Both the position numbers and the translations under genes were made by a program. This document shows positions 1-7,060 of a stretch of DNA of 15,099 bases, one piece after another. Position 1 is the stretch's first letter, and every line of letters starts with the position of its first letter. The DNA lies in NCBI GenBank assembly GCA_018668095.1, contig JABIQF010000155.1, forward strand, positions 1 through 15,099. Reading direction: 5' to 3'. The notes under the pieces are model-generated. The model was not told where the DNA came from. It worked only from the letters and a program-made list of their open reading frames with translations, and did not search any database. The stretch is from Cellvibrionales bacterium. Lineage in GTDB: Bacteria; Pseudomonadota; Gammaproteobacteria; Pseudomonadales; UBA7434.

Positions 1-171
1 GGGGTTAGCTTCGGCTACAAAATTCATTAAATTACTATTATCGATATGCGCGGCATTTTTTATATGCGCTTCAGCGTATGCTTCGGAATCACGCACATCA
101 ATTATTTGCGTGGTCTCTAGCTGACAAATCTCGCTAGCTTGCTGGCAAGAAATACGTGTAAAGTCAGTCAT
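1..171 (-). CDS. glpE: GlpE-like single-domain rhodanese (thiosulfate sulfurtransferase), 3' part missing
   Basis: The first 57 codons of a minus-strand gene are visible; the rest, including the expected active-site cysteine loop, lies beyond the left edge. The protein begins MTDFTRIS and continues with the rhodanese CH2A-type segment IIDVRDSEAYAEAHIKNAAH, which is the conserved first half of a single-domain rhodanese. E. coli GlpE has the same spacing (VLVDIRD, then a GH and H motif) and starts at an equivalent point. The family is cytoplasmic and moves sulfane sulfur from thiosulfate to thiol acceptors. An AAGGA ribosome site lies 8 bases before this ATG. A second ATG directly upstream (to 174) would add one methionine and cannot be excluded. 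The gene lies about 30 bases downstream of the yheS-like gene, so co-transcription is likely. The GlpE assignment rests on the N-terminal half only; another small rhodanese is possible. Confidence 0.75.
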   Translation of the reverse strand, partial: MTDFTRISCQQASEICQLETTQIIDVRDSEAYAEAHIKNAAHIDNSNLMNFVAEANP

Positions 172-203
172 CATTGCAATCCTTTTCTGTTTTTTCAATC
201 TGT

Positions 204-2126
204 TTATAAACTTTGTTGGGCCTGCTCAATCTGCTCGTTCAAATCCATCCATTCTGTTTCTAACTCATCAAGTTCGACAGTTTCAATGCCTTGCTGATGG
301 AGCAGTTTTTTTAACTTATCTTTTTGCGCTTCTTCATAAATGTCGCTGTCACTCAACGCAACTTCTCGTTTTTTAGCGGCGATTTCTAATGCATCGATTC
401 GTTTTTCAATAGCCTGTGCTCGAAGAGTCTTAGGTCTTAACTGCTTACGCAGCTCGGCTTCATCACGTTTACGCTGTCGACGTTGATCAGCTGACGTAGC
501 AGATGCTTCAACAGATTCTGAGCCTGTCTGTGAATCAGAACTTAACGCAGCACTTGCTCGACTTTTGAGTAACCAGCGAGCATAGGCATCTAGATCTTCT
601 TCATAAGGTTTCAGCTTGCCATCAGCAACCAGCCAAAGTTCATCCGTTACCGTTTGCAATAAATGGCGATCATGCGAAACAACCAGCAAAGCTCCTTCAA
701 AACTCTGTAGAGCAATATTGAGGGCATGACGCATATTTAAATCGAGATGGTTAGTCGGCTCATCGAGTAATAATAGGTTGGGCTTTTGACGCACCAATGT
801 CGCAAGTACTAATCGTGCCTTTTCACCACCCGACATAGGCTTAACTAATGATAATGCCATACTATTAGCAAAACCAAACCCGCCTAAAAAGTTTCGTAGC
901 TCCGATTCGGATGCTTCAGGATGCAAGCGGCTTAAATGCGATAGCGGTGTATCATCATTGCGTAATTGTTCAAGTTGGTGCTGAGCAAAATAGCCAATAT
1001 TTAATTCTTTAGCACGCTCGATATCACCGTTCTGTGGTATTAAACTCCCAGCCAAGGCTTTCACTAATGTCGACTTACCTGCACCGTTAGCGCCAAGTAA
1101 GCCAATACGTGCACCAGCTTCTAAGCGAAAGTGTATATCGTTAATAACCGTAAGATCATCGTAGCCTAGCTGAAGTTTCTCGGCTTGAATCAACTGTCGC
1201 GGATTTTTTTCGGGTGCGGTAAAGGCAAAGGAAAAAGGCGAGTCAATATGCGCTGGGGCAATCGCTTCAAGACGCGACAGAGCTTTTAATCGGCTTTGAG
1301 CTTGTTTAGCTTTGGTAGCCTGTGCACGAAAGCGATCAACAAACTTTTGCATATGCGCAATACTGGTTTGTTGTTTTTCATAGGCGGCTTGTACGCCGGC
1401 CAAGCGCGCTACGCGTTGCTTTTCGAATGCTGAATAGTTACCGGTATAGTAATCGATTTTTTGACGTTCTATGTGCGCTATATGTGTGCAGACATTGTCG
1501 AGAAAGTCACGATCATGTGATATTAACAGTAAGCTTCCATCGTATTGTTTAAGCCAAGCTTCGAGCCAAATAATGGCATCGAGATCTAAATGGTTGGTAG
1601 GCTCATCAAGCAATAAAATATCGGATTTCTGCATTAATGTACGAGCTAAATTAAGGCGCATTCGCCAACCACCCGAAAACTCACTCACTGTTTGAGCTTG
1701 TTCAACAACACCAAAACCTAAACCTGCTAATAATTGCGCCGCTCGCGATTCGGCTGTGTAAGCATCGGCACTTTCTAACTGCTCATAGGCCGCAGCTAGT
1801 GCATCACCAGAACCTGCTTCCTCGGCTTTTTTAAGACGCTGTCTAGCGGCCATTAATGGGGCATCACCAGCAATAACAAAATCAACGGCCGTACCACTAA
1901 CGGTATCCATATGCTGCTCAACTGTAGCAAGCTGCATGCTTCGCGGAACGTCAACTTCGCCTATATCACTGGTGAGTTTACCCGTGAGAAGGGCAACTAA
2001 ACTCGATTTACCACAGCCATTAGCGCCGGTTAAGCCAAGTCTATGGCCTGCATGAACAGTAAAACTCGCGTTTTCAAATAAGAGTTTTTCGCCACGCCTT
2101 AAGGCGACTTGATTGAGTTTTATCAT
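204..2126 (-). CDS. yheS: ABC-F family ATPase, YheS type (ribosome-associated translation factor)
   Basis: This 640-residue soluble protein has two fused ABC ATPase domains and no membrane segments, which is the ABC-F layout. Domain 1 has Walker A GANGCGKS at residues 34-41, signature SGGWRMRLNLA near 151-161, and Walker B with LLLDEPTNHLD at about 171-181. An interdomain linker of about residues 235-300 carries the basic FRAQATKAKQAQSR segment typical of the tRNA-interaction motif. Domain 2 has Walker A GANGAGKS at 345-352, a second SGGEKARL signature near 430 and LLLLDEPTNHLD near 455. A charged C-terminal coiled-coil arm spans roughly 540-640. Length, the SGGWRMRLNLA motif and the linker match E. 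coli YheS (637 aa) better than Uup, EttA or YbiT. The family acts on the ribosome, and the substrate of YheS is less well defined than that of EttA. The ribosome site is weak (an A-rich stretch with AAGAAAAAAG). It lies between the FlhB-like and glpE genes on the same strand, with 115 bp upstream. Confidence 0.92.
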   Translation of the reverse strand: MIKLNQVALRRGEKLLFENASFTVHAGHRLGLTGANGCGKSSLVALLTGKLTSDIGEVDVPRSMQLATVEQHMDTVSGTAVDFVIAGDAPLMAARQRLKKAEEAGSGDALAAAYEQLESADAYTAESRAAQLLAGLGFGVVEQAQTVSEFSGGWRMRLNLARTLMQKSDILLLDEPTNHLDLDAIIWLEAWLKQYDGSLLLISHDRDFLDNVCTHIAHIERQKIDYYTGNYSAFEKQRVARLAGVQAAYEKQQTSIAHMQKFVDRFRAQATKAKQAQSRLKALSRLEAIAPAHIDSPFSFAFTAPEKNPRQLIQAEKLQLGYDDLTVINDIHFRLEAGARIGLLGANGAGKSTLVKALAGSLIPQNGDIERAKELNIGYFAQHQLEQLRNDDTPLSHLSRLHPEASESELRNFLGGFGFANSMALSLVKPMSGGEKARLVLATLVRQKPNLLLLDEPTNHLDLNMRHALNIALQSFEGALLVVSHDRHLLQTVTDELWLVADGKLKPYEEDLDAYARWLLKSRASAALSSDSQTGSESVEASATSADQRRQRKRDEAELRKQLRPKTLRAQAIEKRIDALEIAAKKREVALSDSDIYEEAQKDKLKKLLHQQGIETVELDELETEWMDLNEQIEQAQQSL

Positions 2127-2241
2127 GCTTTTTTCTTTTTAGCTTCTGCTAGTTTTTAAATCAGGGTTAACATTAAGCGGTATAGACACGGTTCAATAAC
2201 TTACGAGTGCTTTAACGCAAGCATGCACTATACAGAGATTA

Positions 2242-2568
2242 TTAGGATCTGGGAAAGTGATCCATGGAATCAGGAATTATGCCTTTTATGTTATAGGCGA
2301 GGGCAATGATTTGCGCGATGATAATATAAAGCTCATGCGGTATTTCGTCACCGAGCTCCAGCATGGCTAGCATTTCAGTTAGCTCAGGGTTTTCATATAA
2401 AGGAATACCAAGCTCTCGGGCTAAGGCAATAATATCTTCGGCAATTACCCCTTCACCCGTTGCCGTTACGACGGGAGCTCCTACACCTTCATATTGCAAT
2501 GCAATGGCTTTTTGATAAGCGTTAACCGCTTGTTTTTTTCTAGTCAGCTCATTGTTATTCTCTGTCAT
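2242..2568 (-). CDS. Stand-alone FlhB cytoplasmic (export-switch) domain protein
   Basis: This 108-residue protein corresponds to the C-terminal cytoplasmic part of FlhB/YscU-family export-gate proteins, without the four-helix membrane domain. The region from AIALQYEG (residues 21-28) through GEGVIAEDIIALARELGIPLYENPEL to ELGDEIPHELYIIIAQIIALAYNIK follows the family core, which has AVALKY, a KGxGxxA block, VPLxExPxLAR, and IPxxLYxAVAEVLA. Where FlhB has its autocleavage motif NPTH, this protein reads NAYQ (residues 16-19), so classical self-cleavage is not expected. The hydrophobic stretch near residues 81-95 matches the last helix of the domain and is not a transmembrane segment. A strong GGAGG ribosome site sits 8 bases before the ATG, inside the end of the upstream FliK-like gene, and only 3 bases separate the two genes, so they are almost certainly co-translated. 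The family is known as FlhB-like or FlhX proteins; the exact role here is inferred. Confidence 0.88.
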   Translation of the reverse strand: MTENNNELTRKKQAVNAYQKAIALQYEGVGAPVVTATGEGVIAEDIIALARELGIPLYENPELTEMLAMLELGDEIPHELYIIIAQIIALAYNIKGIIPDSMDHFPRS

Positions 2569-2571
2569 TAC

Positions 2572-4149
2572 TTAGACCTCCGTATCCAACAAGTTGTCGA
2601 GCAAGTTAATTGTGCCATTAGGTCGAACATCTTCTGGCTCGCCAACTCGGCATTGCAATCGCTCTACCTGCAAGCCTAGGCGATCAAGATTTTCAGCCAT
2701 TGATGCTAGTTCAACGTTTACCTTATCGACAGTGGCGGCGTTAGTTACCCACAAAACGGCAGCAATCGTTTTACCTCGTAGGGTTGCAAAGGCAACCATA
2801 TTGCCATGCTCCTCTAAGTCAAAAGCGAGGCGAGCATTCCAAGCTTTATCGCTGGCCTTTGTTAGCTTTTCACTGTCTTTCTCTGCTTCAATATGGATAT
2901 CAATAACATTCAATTTTTGATCGACCCACACAGGCAACTCTAATGACCAGCTTTGGTTAGCGGTATTATCATTCGTCGTAAATAGCTGTGAGTTTGCCGT
3001 GAATAGCTGCTGACTTTGTGTACGTGTGAGAACGCTTAATGCCATCCTTAACAGCTGAAGTAATTGTTCATTACTGCCATCGCTTGTTCCTTTTATAGAT
3101 CCGTCACCTATTGCGGTATTCGAGACTAAAGTCCATAAAGAAGCCAGCGTCGCGTTTTTTTGAAGCGCTGGATTAATGGGTTTATCAGCGGCGAGATTGC
3201 TACTTAATAAGCTGCTTTTGAGAACTGAAATAAGTTGTAATACAGCCTGCTTATGATCGATGTTAGTTGTGGCTGCCTGTCCTTTAGATGTGTTAGCCGT
3301 GCTTGTTTGCGTCCCTGTATTTAGGCTTAAAGCCGCAGCCAATGTTTTTATAGCAGGATTTGATAACGCTATGCCTTTTGAACGAGCAGTAGTCATTAAT
3401 TGAGTCAGTTTTGCTTCATACAATAAGCCACTGTTTTGAATGGCGCTAGCCAAACCATTAGCGTTTGTAAGTTGCTGTAATGGATTGATGCTTTTTTGTA
3501 GCTGGTCAATAGCCGTTTGCAATGATGGAGGCAAAAGCGATTGCTGGCGCGTTAATGTTTCTAACGTGGTCGTTAAAGATTCCCTTGCGATTTGCCTAGG
3601 TAAGTTAGCGCGCAGCGATGCTTGTAAAGTCGCTAATTGTTTTGTTTGATCTGTTTGCCCACTCGATATTAGCCCCAAGTTCTTTGCCGCTATCGCTTGC
3701 TGGCTAGCCGATGAAATTGATGGGGCTGACTCACTTATCACACCGGTTCGTAAACCTATAAACTCAACTTGCTGGTGAGACAATACTTGTAGCTGTAATA
3801 TCTGCCCAATTCTAGGCGCCAGTGGAGACTGAACACTTAACGTTTTATTCGCACCAACATTCATTAAGACTTCATAGCGATTAGGATTAAGCTCTATAGC
3901 CGCTCTTGCCGAAGTAGTTTTGCTCGGTCCCTGTAAATCCATGGCTTGCTTGGTATCGGGCTTGGCAGTTAATTGCTTTTCTAATGCCGCTTTATCAGTA
4001 ACAAGTTGATGCGTGACTTTTGTAACCTTTGCCTCAATAACTTCACCCACGCGCGCGGCCAGATATTGCAAGGTATCTGATGTGGCGGCTCTCAATTGAA
4101 TATCATTATTCGCATGAGTAGAGGTAGGATGATTAGGCGGTTGGACCAT
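2572..4149 (-). CDS. FliK-like flagellar hook-length control family protein
   Basis: This 525-residue protein is rich in Q, T, S, A and L over its first 390 or so residues, with few cysteines and no membrane segment or signal peptide, like the extended ruler part of FliK proteins. The C-terminal part (about residues 395-505) looks like the Flg_hook domain: LELPVWVDQKLNVIDIHIE, then WNARLAFDLEEHGNMVAFA, LRGKTIAAVLW, and a final ENLDRLGLQVERLQCRVGEPE. In the family this C-terminal domain contacts the cytoplasmic domain of FlhB to switch export specificity. The next gene on the strand encodes exactly such an FlhB domain, which supports the call. Family members of this type are annotated as FliK, but it is probably a paralogue and not the main hook-length ruler, because no other flagellar gene is present here. 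The ATG start has only a weak AAGAG upstream. The gene is transcribed divergently from ccmA. Confidence 0.82.
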   Translation of the reverse strand: MVQPPNHPTSTHANNDIQLRAATSDTLQYLAARVGEVIEAKVTKVTHQLVTDKAALEKQLTAKPDTKQAMDLQGPSKTTSARAAIELNPNRYEVLMNVGANKTLSVQSPLAPRIGQILQLQVLSHQQVEFIGLRTGVISESAPSISSASQQAIAAKNLGLISSGQTDQTKQLATLQASLRANLPRQIARESLTTTLETLTRQQSLLPPSLQTAIDQLQKSINPLQQLTNANGLASAIQNSGLLYEAKLTQLMTTARSKGIALSNPAIKTLAAALSLNTGTQTSTANTSKGQAATTNIDHKQAVLQLISVLKSSLLSSNLAADKPINPALQKNATLASLWTLVSNTAIGDGSIKGTSDGSNEQLLQLLRMALSVLTRTQSQQLFTANSQLFTTNDNTANQSWSLELPVWVDQKLNVIDIHIEAEKDSEKLTKASDKAWNARLAFDLEEHGNMVAFATLRGKTIAAVLWVTNAATVDKVNVELASMAENLDRLGLQVERLQCRVGEPEDVRPNGTINLLDNLLDTEV

Positions 4150-4230
4150 AAATAATCGTCATACTCTTGGGTTAATAGGTATTTGCTTGGCTTTTTTTAT
4201 AGCTTTGCCATTGCTCTTGATCTGCCTTAG

Positions 4231-4274
4231 CTAGCTTTAGCTTTGCTCTAGACTAGCTTTAACTTTGCTCTGGA
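4231..4274. repeat. Two adjacent 22-bp imperfect direct repeats
   Basis: Units 4231-4252 and 4253-4274 abut exactly and differ at two positions (unit positions 10 and 20). Both contain CTAGCTTTA followed by CTTTGCTCT. A third, diverged copy (17 of 21 positions) lies at about 4200-4220, separated from unit 1 by 10 bp. The 22-bp period is about two helical turns, so equivalent bases face the same side of DNA. This would suit a cooperative regulator, but simple slippage duplication is also possible. Confidence 0.7.
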
Positions 4275-4427
4275 TTTGCTCATCTTCTGGCCAACTATAT
4301 CGCAAGCATGGGGTGGCCGCTTCTCAATATTGCCTATTTATTATCTGTGTAACCCTTATAACGGCTTTTTTGTCCAATTGTTGAGTGTAATGCGTTGACT
4401 AAGCCCTCAAATCTCGCTTTTTTACTT

Positions 4428-4433
4428 TATACT
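4428..4433 (+). promoter_or_regulatory. Candidate -10 element (TATACT) upstream of ccmA
   Basis: TATACT matches the sigma70 -10 consensus at five of six positions and lies about 90 bp before the proposed ccmA start. The best upstream -35-like hexamer, TTGACT at 4395-4400, is 27 bp away, which is too far. A promoter here would therefore need an activator or a poor -35 such as that near 4405. This is a prediction from sequence only. Confidence 0.35.
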
Positions 4434-4524
4434 ATGGCATCTTTTTTGGGGCGCGCTATTGTCATTAGCCGTCCTTGAGTAGAGATATAACAGTTTCAAC
4501 TATAGCGAATTAAGCGAGTGTTTT

Positions 4525-5226
4525 TTGTCTACAGAAGCGTCTAACAATTCTACCCTAGCGCCTCACTCAGAGGTTGAGCCTAGCCTAGTGCTCGACTCTG
4601 TAAGCTGTGAGCGTGGTGAAAGATTGCTAGTGGCCGATTTATCGTTGCATCTTGTCGCGGGCCAGGGCGTTAGAATTGAAGGCCCTAATGGAAGCGGCAA
4701 AACAACATTGCTTCGTGTTTTAGCCGGTTTAAGCCAGCAATACAGTGGCACAGTGCATTGGTGCGGCAAAGATATTCGCCAATCACGATCCTCGCTGGCT
4801 GAAGATACCTTGTATATTGGCCATCTCGCTGGCGTCAAAGCATTACTCAGTCCACTGGAGAACCTTTCTTGGTGGGCATCGCTGCATATATCGAGTGGCG
4901 ATGCTGTTTCAAAAGCCAAATTGCTGGCCGCCTTAAGTCAGGTAGGCCTTGAGCGTTTTGCTAACACCCCTTGTCATCAACTCTCTGCCGGTCAACAGCG
5001 CCGTATAGCACTTGCAAGACTCTATTTGAGTGAGCACCGTTTATGGATTTTAGATGAGCCTTTTACTGCCATTGATGCTACCGGCGTTGAGTTATTAGAA
5101 CATCGTATTGCCGAACATCTTAAAAAAGGCAATATGGCGATTGTAACCACCCATCAGGCCATGCAAATTGATGGATTTACTCGTTGCCCATTAACGTCAG
5201 CGTCTTCAGAAGAGGAGGCTAGTTAA
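4525..5226 (+). CDS. ccmA: Haem exporter ATP-binding protein CcmA
   Basis: This is a single ABC ATPase domain of 233 residues. It has Walker A GPNGSGKT at residues 53-60, Q-loop-like region near 98-101 (IGHL), signature LSAGQQRR at 153-160, Walker B WILDEPFTAID at 174-184, and an H-loop TTHQ near 208. LSAGQQRR, YIGHLAGVKALLSPLENL and DEPFTAID are characteristic of CcmA. With CcmB it forms the ABC part of the CcmABCD complex, which uses ATP hydrolysis on the cytoplasmic side to release haem-loaded CcmE from CcmC. The start is uncertain. The proposed start is TTG with only a weak AAGCGAG site before it, and it yields an N-terminal extension of about 20 Ser/Thr/Glu-rich residues not usual in the family. 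The alternative is GTG at 4588, directly before the conserved LDSVSCERGERLL. No in-frame ATG is available between them. It overlaps ccmB by one base. Confidence 0.95.
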   Translation: MSTEASNNSTLAPHSEVEPSLVLDSVSCERGERLLVADLSLHLVAGQGVRIEGPNGSGKTTLLRVLAGLSQQYSGTVHWCGKDIRQSRSSLAEDTLYIGHLAGVKALLSPLENLSWWASLHISSGDAVSKAKLLAALSQVGLERFANTPCHQLSAGQQRRIALARLYLSEHRLWILDEPFTAIDATGVELLEHRIAEHLKKGNMAIVTTHQAMQIDGFTRCPLTSASSEEEAS

Positions 5227-5930
5227 TGAGTAGTAATAAGCCCCAAGCCGAAGCAGCGCTTTTTGTCGCTTTTAACGCCTTACTCATTCGTGATTTACAC
5301 GTTTATTTTCGCTCTCGTGGCACCTGGCTAAATCCTTTAGTGTTTGTGTTAATGGTGATTACCTTATTTACACTCGGTATAGGGCCTGATCCTAGTGCAC
5401 TATCGAATCATGCCTCTGGCATTATCTGGGTTGTCGCTTTACTGGGTATCATGCTGTCGCTTGACGCCTTATTTCGCGCCGACTTCGATGACGGTTCTTT
5501 AGAGCAGCTATTACTTTCACCGCAGCCTCTATATTTAGCTGTGCTGGCCAAGGTGTTGGCGCATTGGTTTATCACGGGCTTGCCTATTGTGTTGGCGTCA
5601 CCGCTTTACAGTTTAATGCTGGGTATTCCAGCCGATGTAATCCCTGTGTTAGCGTTGGGGCTTTTAGTGGGCAGTGGCATTCTCAGCTTTATTGGTGCCA
5701 TTGGCGCATCATTGACAGTCAGTTTACGCAGTGGGGGCTTATTAATTGCTTTGCTCACCTTACCGCTTTATGTGCCCGCGATTATTTTCGGTTCTCAATT
5801 TGTCCAGAGTGCGATTGAGGGTTGGCCGCTTATGCCCACGTTTTCTATGTTATTAGGCCTACTTATTGGTGCCATAGTACTTGCACCGATTGCAATTATT
5901 GGCGGTCTTCGACTGAGCCAAGATACATAA
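5226..5930 (+). CDS. ccmB: Haem exporter membrane protein CcmB
   Basis: This 234-residue protein has about six hydrophobic segments (roughly residues 38-52, 64-82, 103-133, 137-160, 165-190, 205-228) and the CcmB-type N-terminus LLIRDLHVYFRSRGTWLNPLVFVLMVITLFTLGIG (shown in pieces: RDLHVYFRSR, then a conserved NPLVFVLMV). The conserved LGIGPDP and DDGSLEQLLLSPQPLY segments are typical of the family. It is an inner-membrane permease-like subunit that pairs with CcmA and joins CcmC and CcmD for haem handling. Its ATG shares one base with the ccmA stop (TAATG), and a strong GAGGAGG ribosome site lies at 5212-5218 inside ccmA, so the two are translationally coupled. Length is slightly more than the E. 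coli protein (220 aa). Confidence 0.95.
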   Translation: MSSNKPQAEAALFVAFNALLIRDLHVYFRSRGTWLNPLVFVLMVITLFTLGIGPDPSALSNHASGIIWVVALLGIMLSLDALFRADFDDGSLEQLLLSPQPLYLAVLAKVLAHWFITGLPIVLASPLYSLMLGIPADVIPVLALGLLVGSGILSFIGAIGASLTVSLRSGGLLIALLTLPLYVPAIIFGSQFVQSAIEGWPLMPTFSMLLGLLIGAIVLAPIAIIGGLRLSQDT

Positions 5931-6085
5931 AAGTCGGTATATATAGAGGTTGTAACGGCTAGTTAATATCACGGTTAAATACGCGGTTAGAGACATAAAC
6001 AGACAGAAAGAGAAATTGTCGCAGATAAGCTTACATTGAACATTAAAAGCTATCTAACAAATGAATTAAAAGTTAAGGGTTAAAT
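5931..6085. other. 155-bp gap between ccmB and ccmC
   Basis: This AT-rich spacer is the longest gap inside the ccm operon, in which most other junctions overlap or are under 60 bp. I found no open reading frame, no clear terminator and no sigma70 promoter with good spacing. Short GGTTA/CGGTTA-like motifs recur around 5960-5995. An AAGGG ribosome site at 6075-6079 serves ccmC. Confidence 0.5.
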
Positions 6086-6829
6086 ATGGCAAGTTGGCAG
6101 TGGTTTCATCGCCTTGGATCACCTAAATGGTTGTCTGGCACGATTGATCGTTGGCTTCCTTGGGTGCTAGGTTTAGGTTCTGTGCTGCTACTCGTCAGTG
6201 CCATATGGGGCTTGGCTTTTACTCCGCCAGATTACAAACAAGGCAATAGCTTTCGCATCATTTATATTCATGTGCCTACAGCCATCGTTGCTTTAGCCGC
6301 TTATTATGTTATGGCGATTGCTGGCGCCGTATCCATTATTTGGCGTATGAAAGTGGCGGATATGGCGTTGCGTGCTATCGCACCCGTAGGTGCTGCACTC
6401 ACATTTTTAGCGTTGGTCACTGGTGCCATTTGGGGCAAGCCTACCTGGGGCGCCTATTGGATTTGGCAAGATGCACGACTCACCTCAATGCTTTTATTGT
6501 TCTTTTTATATTTGGGCATTATGGCGTTACATGATGCCTATCAGAACAGTGCAAGTGGTAATCGTGCAGCAGCTATTATGTCGTTAGTGGGTACTGTGAA
6601 TATCCCAATTATTTATAAGTCTGTTGATTGGTGGTCGAGCTTGCATCAACCTGCAACGTTAAAGTTTACAGAAGAATCGACCATTGCTACCGAGATGCTA
6701 CAGCCATTAATGCTGGCTATTCCTGGAGCGTATTTGTTTTTTATTGCTGCAGTGATGATGCAGTTGCGCGTACAAATTGCGCGTAATGAAAAGAATACTC
6801 GCTGGATGGCCGAGCGTGCAGCGCAGTAA
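6086..6829 (+). CDS. ccmC: Haem transporter / CcmE haem-loading protein CcmC
   Basis: This 247-residue inner-membrane protein has six hydrophobic segments and belongs to the haem-handling (HHP) superfamily. In the family CcmC binds haem at its periplasmic WWD domain and two flanking histidines, and forms the covalent CcmE-haem adduct. Here the histidines are H62 (in IIYIHVPTA) and H187 (in WWSSLHQPA). The tryptophan-rich segment lies at about 116-135 as WGKPTWGAYWIWQDARLTS. The usual motif reads WGTWWVWDARLTS, so this copy appears to carry one extra residue (Q128) between the last Trp and Asp. NIPIIYKSVDWW (172-183) is another conserved block. An AAGGG ribosome site precedes the ATG by 6 bases. 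It is followed 22 bases later by ccmD. Confidence 0.95.
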   Translation: MASWQWFHRLGSPKWLSGTIDRWLPWVLGLGSVLLLVSAIWGLAFTPPDYKQGNSFRIIYIHVPTAIVALAAYYVMAIAGAVSIIWRMKVADMALRAIAPVGAALTFLALVTGAIWGKPTWGAYWIWQDARLTSMLLLFFLYLGIMALHDAYQNSASGNRAAAIMSLVGTVNIPIIYKSVDWWSSLHQPATLKFTEESTIATEMLQPLMLAIPGAYLFFIAAVMMQLRVQIARNEKNTRWMAERAAQ

Positions 6830-6851
6830 ATTTTGTTTTAAGAGGTGATGG

Positions 6852-7022
6852 ATGTATTTTAGTAACCTAGTTGAATTATGGAATATGGCAGGGCACGGAC
6901 CTTATGTCTGGAGTGCCTATGCTATTAGCTTTATTGTTTTGGCGGCTATTATTGTAATACCGGCTAAACATTACCGACAGCAATTGAAGCACATTCGTCA
7001 ACAGCAATCCGATAACAGTTAA
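6852..7022 (+). CDS. ccmD: Haem exporter small subunit CcmD
   Basis: This 56-residue protein begins MYFSNLVELWNMAGHGPYVW, followed by the hydrophobic segment SAYAISFIVLAAIIVIPA and a basic, glutamine-rich cytoplasmic tail (KHYRQQLKHIRQQQ). The GHGPYVWSAYA motif before a single transmembrane helix is the hallmark of CcmD. In the family CcmD stabilises the CcmABC complex and helps release holo-CcmE. The start is fixed by an AGAGG ribosome site at 6841-6845, 6 bases upstream. It sits between ccmC and ccmE, as in the canonical operon. Confidence 0.93.
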   Translation: MYFSNLVELWNMAGHGPYVWSAYAISFIVLAAIIVIPAKHYRQQLKHIRQQQSDNS

Positions 7023-7060
7023 AAGATTCATTAAGACAACGAGTAAGAGAACCGATACTT

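Larger units (their letters stand above)
4150..4524. other. Divergent intergenic region between the FliK-like gene and ccmA
   Basis: This 375-bp stretch separates the minus-strand FliK/FlhB-like unit from the plus-strand ccm operon and should hold promoters for both. It contains 22-bp imperfect tandem repeats (4231-4274) with a weaker related copy just to the left (about 4199-4220), a T-rich tract, and a good sigma70 -10 hexamer (4428-4433) facing ccmA. I saw no convincing open reading frame, tRNA or intrinsic terminator. For the minus strand no promoter with acceptable spacing could be picked by eye. Confidence 0.6.

Noticed and set aside
2127..2241. A terminator or promoter between the FlhB-like and yheS genes
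   Set aside because: A TGCTT/AAGCA hairpin exists on the minus strand but no T-run follows, and promoter-like hexamers (TTGAAC with a 17-base spacer) have no good -10 match.
4219..4245. TAAAG- and GCAGATCA-like elements on the minus strand as a possible sigma28 (FliA) promoter for the FliK-like gene
   Set aside because: The spacing is far shorter than the sigma28 consensus requires and the second element matches only partly.
4435..4452. A TGGCAT-N5-TTGG element upstream of ccmA resembling a sigma54 promoter
   Set aside because: The essential GC of the -12 element is replaced by GG and no enhancer-like site was seen, so it is a chance partial match.
4563..4919. A 118-codon minus-strand reading frame inside ccmA
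   Set aside because: It is the reverse of the conserved Walker A region of CcmA and has no independent support.
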